Part shown: piece by piece, positions 48,415 through 58,758 of the stretch
Layout: each line of letters starts with the position of its first letter
Position numbering within the stretch: the first letter of the stretch is position 1
Source: Mytilus trossulus
Lineage: Eukaryota > Mollusca > Bivalvia > Mytilida > Mytilidae
Reading direction: 5' to 3'
Assembly: GCF_036588685.1 (NCBI RefSeq)
Contig: NC_086374.1
Location: 20,762,886 to 20,826,885, forward strand
DNA: 64,000 bases
The notes under the pieces: model-generated
What the model was told of the DNA's origin: nothing
Seen by the model: the letters and a program-made list of their open reading frames with translations, nothing else
Database searches by the model: none
Position numbers and translations under genes: made by a program

Positions 48415-49509
48415 CTACTGAGACACAGTTAAAGGGTTGTTCCTAGAACAGCCAGCTAAGAATTCGTGAAGGTCCTCATCAGAATTAAATATACTGCAAT
48501 AAGGGATATGATTATCCTCCAGTAGTGATTTTAGTCTATTGAGATGAATTTTTCTCACACTATCCAGACTTTCACACACATTAAAAAGCGACATCTCGTC
48601 GCTCCCGTTTTCTGATGTCGCGTGACGCGTGGAGCCACGCGACATATCAGAAAACGGGAGCGATGAGAGATTGGTTTCTAATTAGATTGAGGAAGTGTTT
48701 ACTGTTTATAATCCTCACGTCCTACCATGCACAATTTGCATTCTGCAGATTTTGTTTCGTCAAATCGGTTGGTAATACTTTGGGTTTTGTAAGTTCCTGT
48801 AAGTATCCTAGATTTTATTATCCCTTTGCTAACATCTCTTTTGTGATCTCTGACACTGCTCCAACAGAAGTTTGTTTTACTAAATTCCAGTTGTTAACTT
48901 CCATGTAATACAAATTGAGTGTTGTTTTGCTTCTAGCAATTTCGGTCCATCTATTTTTCATGAGTCAATCGTTTTCAATTTTTCTCTGGATTTAGTATAA
49001 TCTCATGTGCGGATGGAAGATCATAAGATTTGAGGATTTTGTCCACGTTTATGTACCAACTATTTGATTTATCGTCTTTTGCTAGCTAGCTGGCTAATTC
49101 CAATTTTACATTCAATTGAGTTAGGATCTTTGGATATTTTGAGAAATAGGGAAATGACAGCTTTATGTATGAGTTGTTCAATAGTTTCTGCTCCGAGCAA
49201 GATAGAGATAGCAGCAGTAGCAGTTCTTTGTGGTAAAGTTATAATTTGTTCAAATGTTTTTTTTCTTTCTGAAAAGCTTCTAATTTTTGCGGGATATCAG
49301 TTTAATTAATGTTGAGAATTAATTCCATATAGCATTCTCGGTATAACGTATGTCTGGAAAAGTTTATACGATAATAGTGGATTTATACCATTTATTCCAT
49401 GTAATCCTGCACCTAACAGTGAATACATTGTAGCTCCATGCAGCATAGATTCTTTTGCCACCAGCAGGAAATTAAAGAATGCAAAAGCGGAAAAAAAATA
49501 CGGTGTCAT
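48415..49509 (-). pseudogene. LINE (non-LTR retrotransposon) reverse transcriptase C-terminal remnant
   Basis: The minus-strand reading starts near 49480 with ATMYSLLGAGLHGINGINPL and LLSYKLFQTYVIPRMLYGI, the typical end of a LINE reverse transcriptase domain. After a break come FEQIITLPQRTATAAISILL, and later KSRILTGTYKTQSITNRF, then a Cys-rich SAECKLCMVGREDYKHFL, and finally LDSVRKIHLNRLKSLLEDN to a stop at 48415. Several frameshifts and stops are present, and the 5' part is absent. A palindrome (48595..48667) interrupts the last block. Confidence 0.7.
48595..48667. repeat. Near-perfect 73-bp palindrome inside the LINE remnant
   Basis: Left arm 'ctcgtcgctcccgttttctg' then 'atgtcgcgtg'; right arm 'cacgcgacatatcagaaaac' then 'gggagcgatgag'. 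The loop is about 10 bp. Confidence 0.9.
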
Positions 49510-49633
49510 TTTAAAATTATAATAAAGCGCATGGGAGATAACTACAAATTTTTTCTAAAAAAATTCGTGAGTGGTGTGAAAACCGAAATCATAAAATAAA
49601 TATCCAGGGTATAAACAATATAAGAATTTAGTC

Positions 49634-52600
49634 ATGACAGAAAAGGAAACATACATAGAGAGAACAGGCGTAGTAAAAGACGAAGCGACAGGTAATAATT
49701 GAAAAGAATTTTCGAGGATTTTTTACCCGGTTTTGTCGGTTCATTGACTTAAAGAACCAAGTCTCTATGTACAGTTACATTTGTACAAAGATATTCAAAA
49801 AGACCTTAACGTCTAACTTTTTGAACTATGTTAGTGAAAGGTATACATTATGCAAATATCACAATGATATTCACAAGACTTTGGAAAAGAAGCAGTGTCA
49901 CCAATTTGTGTGGGTTATATTTGATATGTCGTTAACCCTCTTGCTGCCGACCGTTTTTCAAGGTTGCATTTCATATGCCGGAAAATACGACAGCTCAATG
50001 TCTGTGACGTAACATGCCAAACAACGACGTCATTCGATAAATGACGTCACGACATAATGACCATTACATTTGGGACCAATCAGAGAAAAACATAAACCTG
50101 TTTAATATTCGGTCTTTTAATTGAAAGAGATACAGCATTGATGAGAAGCTCGCATAAATTTATCCATGGACATATGTGTCCCTCCGGCACTGCCGGTTTG
50201 GACATATGTGTCCCTCCGGCAGCAAGAGGGTTAATGTATTGTCCCTATAGTTTTTATTCTCCCTTTTTGTATTAACCTGTTAGCAAATGGCTACAGTGCT
50301 GAAGGTCCAGGGTTCAATACTGATTTGGGATGCTGGAAATTTCAGTATAATAAATAAGCTCTATTTAGAGTTGGCAAGGTATACAAACAGAGACAACATA
50401 TAAGCTCTGTTGAGCTTTTAACCGACATTTCAGTACATCACAATGGTGCTTTTCATCTTCCTTCACACAGAGATTAAACTAGAATGGGTACTTTGGGGGC
50501 CTTGGTTGGTCAAAGTTGTCCTCTTCTTTTGACCTGTAGATCAAGTTTCTGAAATCTGTCCGGTTTGTCTGATTCCGCTACATGTAAATGGCTCAGTGGT
50601 TCTCTCGAGTACTTCAGCTTCCTCTACCATAATAACAAGACTTTCAGGTGTCCTAGCACTCCCTTGTGTTGGGTGGGGATTGATTGTCCTTGTAAAAAAA
50701 AATGTCTCAGTTATAAGTTGGTGACACATCTACAATAACATTAATTCAGATCTAGGTAGTGTACATGCAGCTTTCATGGGGCTCTGTGGATAATGGAGGC
50801 ATTTACCAGTACATATATACATACAGTAATATTAAACTATAATCCCACAACATTCTCTTGGCACTTATATATCTTTCTTCTTCCAATACACATGATACAG
50901 TGCAAGTGTAGTCCCTTAATTAAGCATCTACTGAGGTAGGATCCTTGAATGCGGGACAACTTGGACTAACCAGTTACTTACTAATAATAAATAAGACAAC
51001 TTGAATTTTCAAAATAATTTAAGCAAATAAGCAAATGATTAGTAACTCAAACTGTCTATAGATATAGGAAGATGTGGTGTAAGTGCCAATGAGACAACTC
51101 TCCATCCAAATAACAATTTTTTAAAAAGTAAACCATGTATATCATGATTATAGGTCAATGTATGGCCTTCAACATGGAGCCTTGGCTCACACTGAACAAC
51201 AAGCTATAAAGGGCCCCAAAATTACTAGTGTAAAACCATTCAAAGGGAAACCCCCTTAGGACAGGTGCAAACATTTGCAGCAGGATTAAACGTTTTAGTG
51301 GATCCAAACCTTCTCCCTTTTCTGAAACAATAGCATAACATCCCAACATAGAAAAACACACGGTAAAATATCAATTGGCAGACTTAACTCAATCAAAAAA
51401 CTATGATTAAGACAACTTGGCCAGTCTACAATAACAACTCAGAGAAAGTATTAAAAGAGGATTTTTGAACCAACATGACCAATGTCCATATAAGTGATAA
51501 AAAATTATTAAATGTTATATTATAAATGACAATATCATTTTAGCATGTTGCTAAATTTGCAAGCATGATTGAAAAAATACTGTATAATGTGAATACAAAT
51601 TATTTCTTAGTATTTCAATTCATTCTTAAAACTTTATTGAAGCAAATAAAAGTCTTGTTGCAATCAATGGTGTAAATTTAATTATTCTTAAAAGGTACAA
51701 ATTTTAGTCATTTCTATACTTAAAATCAGTGTCAAAACTTATAAGGGACTGACTTCTCATCGGACACAGTCATGACAGTCTTTTTCATTTAATTCTTTAT
51801 TATGTCAAAACTAATTATATACTTAGTCTGAGTGGCCATTATTTTGGTCCAAGTTGACTCTGGGCCTACTTGTATGAAACCCCTATTCACCAAAGGCTGT
51901 GGAGAGATGTTCTATAGTCGTTTACTGTCTGAGACCAATGAATACCTGTATGTTGATGTTCTGACATATGCAATTGTGTTGTGTTTTCTCTAAACTGTCT
52001 TTAACTCTTTATTTTAGGTGAATTATTCATTCCTGCATCAAGACGGCCAGATGGTACATGGAGAAAGCCACGTAAAGTGAAAGATGGATACATTCCACAA
52101 GATGAAGTCCCAACGTAATGCTTACATTTTAGGGACATATTTAATTTTGCATCAATAAAATCTGTGTTATTACTCTTCTTGGACCATTTTAGTTATAAGA
52201 AGACATAGAAATTTTGTAAAAAGTACTTTCAAATTATTTCATATCATTTAATGTTATGAATCAAGGACGTATAACTAACAATCTAATATACGTCCTTGTA
52301 TGAATGTAGTATATATATATATCTATGCATTTTAGTAGTCTCTTTATACTTTTGTATAGAATATGGCTCTCATTTTATTTAGTATTGTTTATTAATTTAT
52401 AAAAATTTGAATGTACTTATTTATGTTAATAGATAACTTTGATAAAACTTTGAATTGGTGAAAAATTGTGTGACACATACATGCTATAGAACATAATGAT
52501 CAAAAATTTCTCCTTTTTTACGGCTTTGTAAATTTTCAATTTATTCAGTCTAATAAAAAGCTCAGCTTTGATTATGTTCATACTGTTAGTACAAATGCAC

Positions 52601-54218
52601 AAGATAATTGAGAAAAAAGACCAATTTTGCTAATTTTGTCTGTAGTAAGGAAGCTTGTTTAGAATCAGATATGGGAGATAATATAATAGTACATGAATGC
52701 ATATGGTACTAATACAGCTGACTGAAATGTATAGAGATATGTCCATCTGTCTGTCACACAGCTGGTTTTAGGAATTAATTTGAGTTGTTTGAATTGAGTG
52801 TATTGTACCCATAACCACAGGTTTAGATTTGTTTGTCTTATTTGTTCTTTTAAATGAACAAGAGTAATCATGGTTATCATAGTTATGGTCCTTGATGGTT
52901 TAAAAAATTCAAAGTTTTTGATTTTAACAGATCATATTTGGAAATTTATTTTACTATCTAATAAAATGCATTTTTTTCATCTAATGCAACTGGATGTTTG
53001 TGGTTTTCAGGATGATGAGTACCAAAATATATTCCATGTGACTTTTTTTCTCAAAAAGATTGCCATGCACATATTATGGTATATAGTAGAACTATGTTTT
53101 TTGTCTTTGAATACACATTGTTCTAAATGTTATCAATTAAACATTGTTAAAGGTTAAAATTCTGAACTTTGACTCTGAATACATTCATGACACTATCTAT
53201 CAATCATATTGATTACATGTCATGTATGAACCGGAATGGAAAACATATATTCAGCATTGTCAAGTTTCAAAGTTTGAATATTGATCATGGGAGATAATTG
53301 TTACAACAGTAGGTAGCAAACATTGTAATGCACTTATCTCCCCCTGCCAGTATGAGGTTTTATCATTAGGTTTTTGGCCATGAATATTATTAAAGTAAAT
53401 AGACAATCGTTGTGATGCTAAATGAATATCAAATATTTAAAACATCTGATTTTGATTTTTTTGTACTTCATCCTTTAAAAAAACACTTGTTGATGATACA
53501 CTGCTAGCCTGTAGTTGAACATGGACATTAACAGATTTTCATTTAAAAATATGCCACTGGACAATTAGCCACCAGTAATCAAACAATTCAAATTATAATT
53601 CATTGAATCTATTAAACCTGCAATAACCAAGTAAAAAGAAGTGGTTGTAATAATTATAGAGACAAACAAAAATTGTGTACCATATTTCTTTTTTTCAGGT
53701 ATGAAAATAAAGGTGTTCAATGGATGAAGAGTAAACCTTCATTACCACCTGGCATGAGTCCTGGACAAGAACCACCTAAAACACATGTACAGGAAGACAC
53801 ATCAGCTATGTCAAAGTCAGCAAAGAAAAACATGAAAAGAAAAGAGAAAAAGAAACAAGGTCAAGGTGAAGGACAGAGCAGCCAAGTAGATCACATAGCA
53901 GACTCATTAGCTAAAACAGACATAAAAACAAAATCAAAAAAATCTGATTCAACAAAAAAATCAGATTTAACAAAAAAATCAGATTTAATATCAGTGAAAA
54001 CAGTGGAGCCTGAATCAAGTGAATCAAATGACAAAGCCAGTATTGAGAAAAAGTTGCGTAATGTGAAAAAAAAGCTTAAACAAGTTGAAGATTTAGAAGC
54101 CAAGATAAATTCAGGTGACTTGAAAGAACCTGAAAAGGAGCAGTTGGAAAAAATAGCCAAAAAATCGTCATTGCTAGCAGAAATTCAAGATTTACAATTA
54201 GACTTGAAAGCATTATAA
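49634..54218 (+). CDS. PYM1: PYM1, partner of Y14 and Mago (exon junction complex disassembly factor)
   Basis: Three exons, 49634..49691, 52018..52114 and 53699..54218, give 224 residues. Exon 1 reads [19 protein letters not shown] and ends with one base of a Gly codon. Exon 2 reads [20 protein letters not shown], then [11 protein letters not shown], the Mago-Y14 binding core of the family. Exon 3 opens [20 protein letters not shown], then has a Lys-rich stretch [15 protein letters not shown], a Lys/Ser spacer with a repeated K(K/S)SD motif, and the C-terminal block [18 protein letters not shown]...[20 protein letters not shown] binds the 40S ribosome and strips exon junction complexes from spliced mRNA in the cytoplasm. 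Length is close to the ~200 residues of animal homologues. The phases 1, 2 fit exactly. It converges with GTDC1. Confidence 0.95.
49936..50230. mobile_element. piggyBac-type MITE with TTAA target duplication
   Basis: Terminal inverted repeats 'ccctcttgctgccg' and 'cggcagcaagaggg' are flanked on both sides by TTAA (49932..49935 and 50231..50234). The element is 295 bp and non-coding. Near its right end a 22-bp segment starting 'ggacatatgtgtccctccgg' occurs twice in direct orientation, with 'ggaca...tgtcc' dyads. It sits in PYM1 intron 1, about 240 bp after exon 1. Confidence 0.85.
50265..50345 (+). mobile_element. Possible tRNA-derived SINE head
   Basis: 'tagcaaatggc' resembles RNA polymerase III box A and 'ggttcaatac' box B, about 27 bp apart, with 'tgctgaaggtcc' between, in the layout of a tRNA 5' half to T-arm. 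There is no clear tail, so this is tentative. Confidence 0.35.
51062..51360 (-). repeat. Dispersed repeat copy (family R1, reverse)
   Basis: Begins 'gatataggaagatgtggtgt', then 'aagtgccaatgagacaactc' and 'ggtcaatgtatggccttcaa'. This is the reverse complement of the family's 3' end. It continues with 'aaagggccccaaaattacta', which is also found at 55470 ('aaagggctccaaaaatgact'). Confidence 0.65.
52262..52298 (+). repeat. 37-bp hairpin element, copy a (PYM1 intron 2)
   Basis: Arms 'caaggacgtat' and 'atacgtccttg' around the loop 'aactaacaatcta'. The reverse complement of this element occurs at 59061..59096. Confidence 0.8.
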
Positions 54219-54232
54219 TCAGAGATAAATGA

Positions 54233-54238
54233 AATAAA
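54233..54238 (+). other. Poly(A) signal AATAAA of PYM1
   Basis: Canonical hexamer 15 bp after the stop; it would imply a very short 3' UTR. Confidence 0.45.
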
Positions 54239-54242
54239 AATG

Positions 54243-54364
54243 AAGTTATATAATTGCATCTATGTCTAATGATTTGTTCAGTCAAATTTTTTTTACTCAA
54301 CTTTAATTATATAATCGCATCTATGTCTAATGGTTTGTTCAGTCATAATTTTTTACTCAACTTT
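54243..54364. repeat. Tandem duplication, two ~60-bp units
   Basis: 'gcatctatgtctaatg', then 'tttgttcagtca' and 'ttactcaactttaa', occurs twice in direct tandem directly after PYM1. Confidence 0.85.
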
Positions 54365-54892
54365 AAGTGGCAGGAGTTCTAAGTAAATTGGTGTACATTT
54401 CAGACAGTAAGTTGCCTTTATAAGTCCCTTAAAACAAGGTCAAAGGGTACTTTAACAGTCTGCACCAAAAAAAAATCAACTTCTAGTCCGATGACAATAT
54501 AAAGACATTTTTCTTATTTGTCCAAACAATGTTTTGTTAAAAACTCAATCGTCTGAATGAAATTTTATTAGTCTGGGGCATCGGACCAGTGGCTAACTGT
54601 GCAGACTGGTACTATAGCTTTGCTATATGTCCATCTGTTTGTCTGTCCATCCAAAGTCTGGCAAATCAATGTTGCACACTTTTTCTTCATCCTTGAAGAA
54701 TGTGATTTGATATTTGGTATATAGTTTTTTCATAACCGGTTAATGATCAAGTTTGAATTTTGTTCCAGTCTGATGATTTTGCACAGAGTTGTGGTACTTG
54801 CACATAGAAAATTCAGGCAAGTAATCAGGTTCTGTATTTAGTTTTATCATGAGTCATGATAAGTTAGATCAAAGTAAACCATTACAGGTCAA

Positions 54893-55650
54893 ATAAAATT
54901 GAGAATGGAAATGGGGAATGTGTCAAAGAGACAACAACCCGACAGTAGAAAAAACAACAGCAGTAAGTCACCAACAGGTCTTCAATGTAGCAAGAAATTC
55001 CCGCACCCGGAGGCGTCCTTCAGCAGGCCCCTAAACAAATATATACTAGTTCAGTGATACTGAACGCCATACTTATTTCCAAATTGTACACAAGAAACTA
55101 GAAAATAATACAAAACTAACAAAGGCCAGAGGCTCCTGACTTGGGACAGTTGCAAAAATGCAGCGGGGTTAAACTGTTTGTGAGATCTCAACCCTCCCCC
55201 TAAACCTCTAGCCAATGTAGAAAAGTAAAAGCATAACAATACGCACATTAATTTCAGTTCAAGAGAAGTCCGAGTCTGATATCACAGGATGTAACCAAAG
55301 AAAATAAACAAAATGACAATAATACATAAATAACAACAGACTACTAGCAGTTAACTGACATTCAAGCTCCAGACTTCAATTAAACTGACTGAAAGATTAT
55401 ATTTCATCATATGAACATCAGGCACAATTACATTTTTCAAGACGGAGCCTTCCCTTGCACCAAACAGCAGGCTATAAAGGGCTCCAAAAATGACTATTGT
55501 ACATGTAAAACCATTTAAACAAGAAACACTTTTGAAGCATATCAACAAACAACAATCACTTAAAATCTGGTTCCAAACTAGTGACAGGTGCAAACTATTG
55601 CAGCGTGTTTAAATGTTTTTATAGGTACCAACCTTTACCCTTACATGAAA
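54893..55650 (-). repeat. Composite dispersed repeat (families R2 and R1, reverse)
   Basis: Starts with the R2 end 'gagaatggaaatggggaatg', then 'gccagaggctcctgacttgg', 'cagcggggttaaactgtttg' and 'ctcaaccctccccctaaacc'. These are the reverse complement of the R1 5' region seen at 29365. A second set, 'gcaggctataaagggctcca', matches 51190-51230. Confidence 0.6.
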
Positions 55651-55669
55651 ATATAGTGTAACATCACAA

Positions 55670-55965
55670 CATTAACAAATTCAACCAAACTTGCTTACAA
55701 TCATCAGGGTTTGACCCCAACAAGCATAGCCTACATGGGTATAAATAGAACATATGGGTAGCATGCAGTTTTTGGCTTATATCTCTGAAACTAAAGCAAT
55801 TAGAGCAAATCTGACAATGGTTTAATATGTTCATCAGGTTAGGTAAGATCTGCCCTGAAATTTTCATATGAATCAACTGGTTGCAAGGTTGCTGCCCCTG
55901 AATTGGTAATTTAAGGAAGTTTTGCATTTTTTGTGTTGAGCCTACGACTTGTGTTGCAGAAAGCT
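55670..55965. repeat. Dispersed repeat copy (family R5)
   Basis: 'ccaaacttgcttacaatcat', 'gcctacatgggtata', then 'ttttggcttatatctctgaa' and 'actaaagcaa' are shared with 57130..57310. Confidence 0.6.
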
Positions 55966-56069
55966 CAACATAGGTAAAGTGATCAGGAGGCGGGGTGGTG
56001 TTTGCTAACTTCTTAAAAGCTTTATATTTTACAAGGTGTAAGACCTGGATGCTTCATATTTTGTATATA

Positions 56070-56850
56070 GATGACTCATGTTACGAAGTTTCTGTCTGTC
56101 ACAGGTCCATTGTCCTCGATCTCATTTTCATGGTTCAGTGACAACTTTAAAAAAATGAAAAATTGTAATGTTAATTTCTCTCTTATTATGAGTAATAGGA
56201 TAAGTCCTTTTGGTATGTGTGGTACTTTGCAAGGTCCCCATGCCAGTCTTACATTTTTCACTTGAACTCAAACTCATTTCATGGTAAGTTTTAACAAGGT
56301 TGTGTTTTTGGTGGTCAAGTCCATTTCTCAGATACTATAAGCAAAAGGTCTAGTATATTAGGTGTATGGAAGGACTATACAGTGTAAATTGTTTATCTGG
56401 CAGGTGTCATCTGACCTTGACCTCATTTTCATGGTTCAGTGGTAAAAATTTAGTTTTTTTAGTTTTGGCCTTTTTTTTCTGGTACTATATGCAACAGGTC
56501 AACTATATTTGGTGTATAGAAATATTTATGATGTACTTTTCAGTCTTGCATGTATTATTTGACCTTGACTACATTTTCATGGTTAGGTCAACTATATTGT
56601 TGTATGAAAAAATTGTATAAACCTGTACATGTGTGCCTGGCATGGTTCATCTTACTTGGACCTCATTTTCATGGTTCATTGGTCAATCTAATGTTTAGTT
56701 TACTTGGCTTAGTCTGTTTCTTAGAAACAATAAGCAATAGGTCACCTATATTTAGTGTATTGAATAATTGTAAGTTTACTGATACATGTATTTCACGTTT
56801 GGTTTAATTTATAACTTATATGACCTTGACCTCATTTTCTTGGATCATGT
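56070..56850. repeat. Degenerate tandem repeat (family R6), 90-300 bp spacing
   Basis: 'tgaccttgacctcattttca' plus 'tggttca' recurs with variation near 56115, 56408, 56561, 56656 and 56822, with 'ataagcaa.aggtc' and 'ctatattt.gtgta' between. The short plus and minus frames over it are repeat-derived. Confidence 0.7.
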
Positions 56851-56989
56851 TATGTTAATGTGATAGTTATAGCAAAGCTTTATATTTAGGGACTGTCAAC
56901 ATATTGTCAATGATTAGTAAAGAAGGTGAGACATTTCAGGGTGTGCACTCTTGTGTAATTATCTTGAATATTATTATGGATAGAGATAA

Positions 56990-57395
56990 ACTGTAAGCGG
57001 CAATAATGTTCACCAAAGTAAGAAATACAAATAAGTCAACGTGACCAAAATTGCCAATTGACCTCATAAGGAGTTATTGTCCTTTGAAGTCAATTTTTAA
57101 CAAATTTTTGTGAACTTAAAAAAATCTTCTCTGAAACTAATTTGGAAAATTAACCAAACTTGGCCACAATTATAATTTAGGTATCTAGTTTAAAAAAAAT
57201 GTGTTTGGTGACCCTGCCTTTGGGACAACATGGCCTACATGGCAAAAAATATAACCTAAGGGTATAACACACATTTTGGCTTATATTTCTTAAACTAAAG
57301 CAAAAGTATAATGGTTACAATACTCCATGCATCAATTTTAAACAAAAATATCAATTGAGCAACACAGGCTCTTTGGAGCCTCTTGTTGTTAAATC
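56990..57395. repeat. Dispersed repeat copy (family R5)
   Basis: 'ccaaacttggccacaattat', 'ggcctacatggcaaaaaata', 'ttttggcttatatttcttaa', ending in the small palindrome 'aggctctttggagcct'. Confidence 0.6.
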
Positions 57396-58758
57396 TTACA
57401 CTTATCATCTTTTTTACAATTTGATTATATATTTAGAGCCTTGGTGTAAGGTAACTTGATTTATTTCACTGCTTCATAAGGTAAATTTGTTGTCAAAAAG
57501 AGTTAGATTTAATTGTTCTGTTGCTCACTCCACATTTCTTGTAAAATTATAAAAACGTTTAAAATAAAAATTAATGTAGTTATTGTACTTGGACAGAAAA
57601 ATATGTGGTGCAGCCTGAGACATTAGTTTGCTGTCCATCTATTATATTTGTTCTGTTAGATGCATGTTGCTTGGTTAATCATATAAATCAAAGGATGACT
57701 GGCTAAAACTGATTCCAAATGGCTCAATGGTTTAAAAGAGATTAATAGTTTTTGAAGTTCAAATAGTGTTTGTAGAATGGAAACCCAATGATTAAAAACA
57801 TTTCATTATGCTACATTGCACATATACTTTTTTATTGAATGTTAAAAACATAACTTGTAAATCAACATAGGTGTATTGAAAAATACCAAGTTTATATGTC
57901 AATAATGGCCATCAGTAATATGGTATATAGTAACAATTCTTTATGTTATGTTCAAGCATCACATTTTCCTTAAATAAAAAAACTATGACTCTTCGGTGTT
58001 TGTTATAATCCAATATCTGGTACAACAATTGTCACGATGCTTGTCTCCTGTCACTTATAAACTAAAGAATCATGTTGACCAGATTACAGAATGAACCATT
58101 TAAACCTGCACATTATTATTAGCAGCTCACATTCAACTTTTTATCAACTTTGTTTTCATAACTGCCATATAAACTTGACCTTGAAATCTAGCAGCATCTC
58201 CGAATCTACAAAAATAAAGATAAATTGTGATTAGCTGGCACAAAAAAATATATAAATTCCTTTGTTGCATTTTTATTTGATTTACTTTTTCTTTTTAAAA
58301 ATTGAATGCTTCTTTTTTTTAATTCATCGGAGTGTAAAAGCGTTGACTGAAGCACATTTTGTATGAAGCGCTTCATTCTAAAATTGTGTGCACGTTAAAA
58401 CTTTTACAACCCAATGAAAATAAATTATTGCAAGTATTTAGCATCTCATTTTTATCATTTTAGACTGAAATCCAATTTTAATTTTTTGCGATATTGAGAA
58501 AAATCCTGTTTAATTCATATAAAAAATTCAAAACGCAAGTTGAAATTATTGCGCTTATAACCCTGTCACATTTTTTCACAATAATTTCTGATTTTATATA
58601 TAGGTATAAGATAATGACTCTCCTAGGAATTTATTTAAAATACTCTTTATGTATGTATTGTTCAATAACTTAACTTAAGAAATGTTTACCTTCTATCTCA
58701 TGTATATGATAACCTTGAATTGGTATTTGTTTTCAAGATAAACCATATTTTAATGTCT

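Larger units (their letters stand above)
44355..49633. other. Retroelement-rich spacer upstream of PYM1
   Basis: No intact gene seen. Contains in order a family R4 fragment (45478..45560), a fold-back element, a family R3 repeat, a SINE, a Penelope-like remnant, a family R2 fragment and a LINE remnant, each listed separately. Confidence 0.5.
54365..58758. other. Repeat-filled spacer between the convergent PYM1 and GTDC1
   Basis: Contains family R2/R1 copies (54893..55650), two family R5 copies and a tandem R6 block, listed separately. About 57400-58758 is AT-rich with no recognisable gene. The minus strand part next to 58759 would be GTDC1 3' UTR. Confidence 0.5.

Noticed and set aside
50280-50330. 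Possible functional tRNA gene
   Set aside because: Box A- and box B-like sequences are present, but no paired acceptor stem or full cloverleaf can be drawn; listed only as a tentative SINE head.
52870-53157. 95-codon plus-strand frame in PYM1 intron 2
   Set aside because: AT-rich, Phe/Leu/Ile-heavy chance frame inside an intron whose flanking exons fit PYM1 exactly.
56076-56261. Overlapping plus and minus frames around 56.1 kb
   Set aside because: Both are read from one unit of the degenerate tandem repeat 56070..56850.
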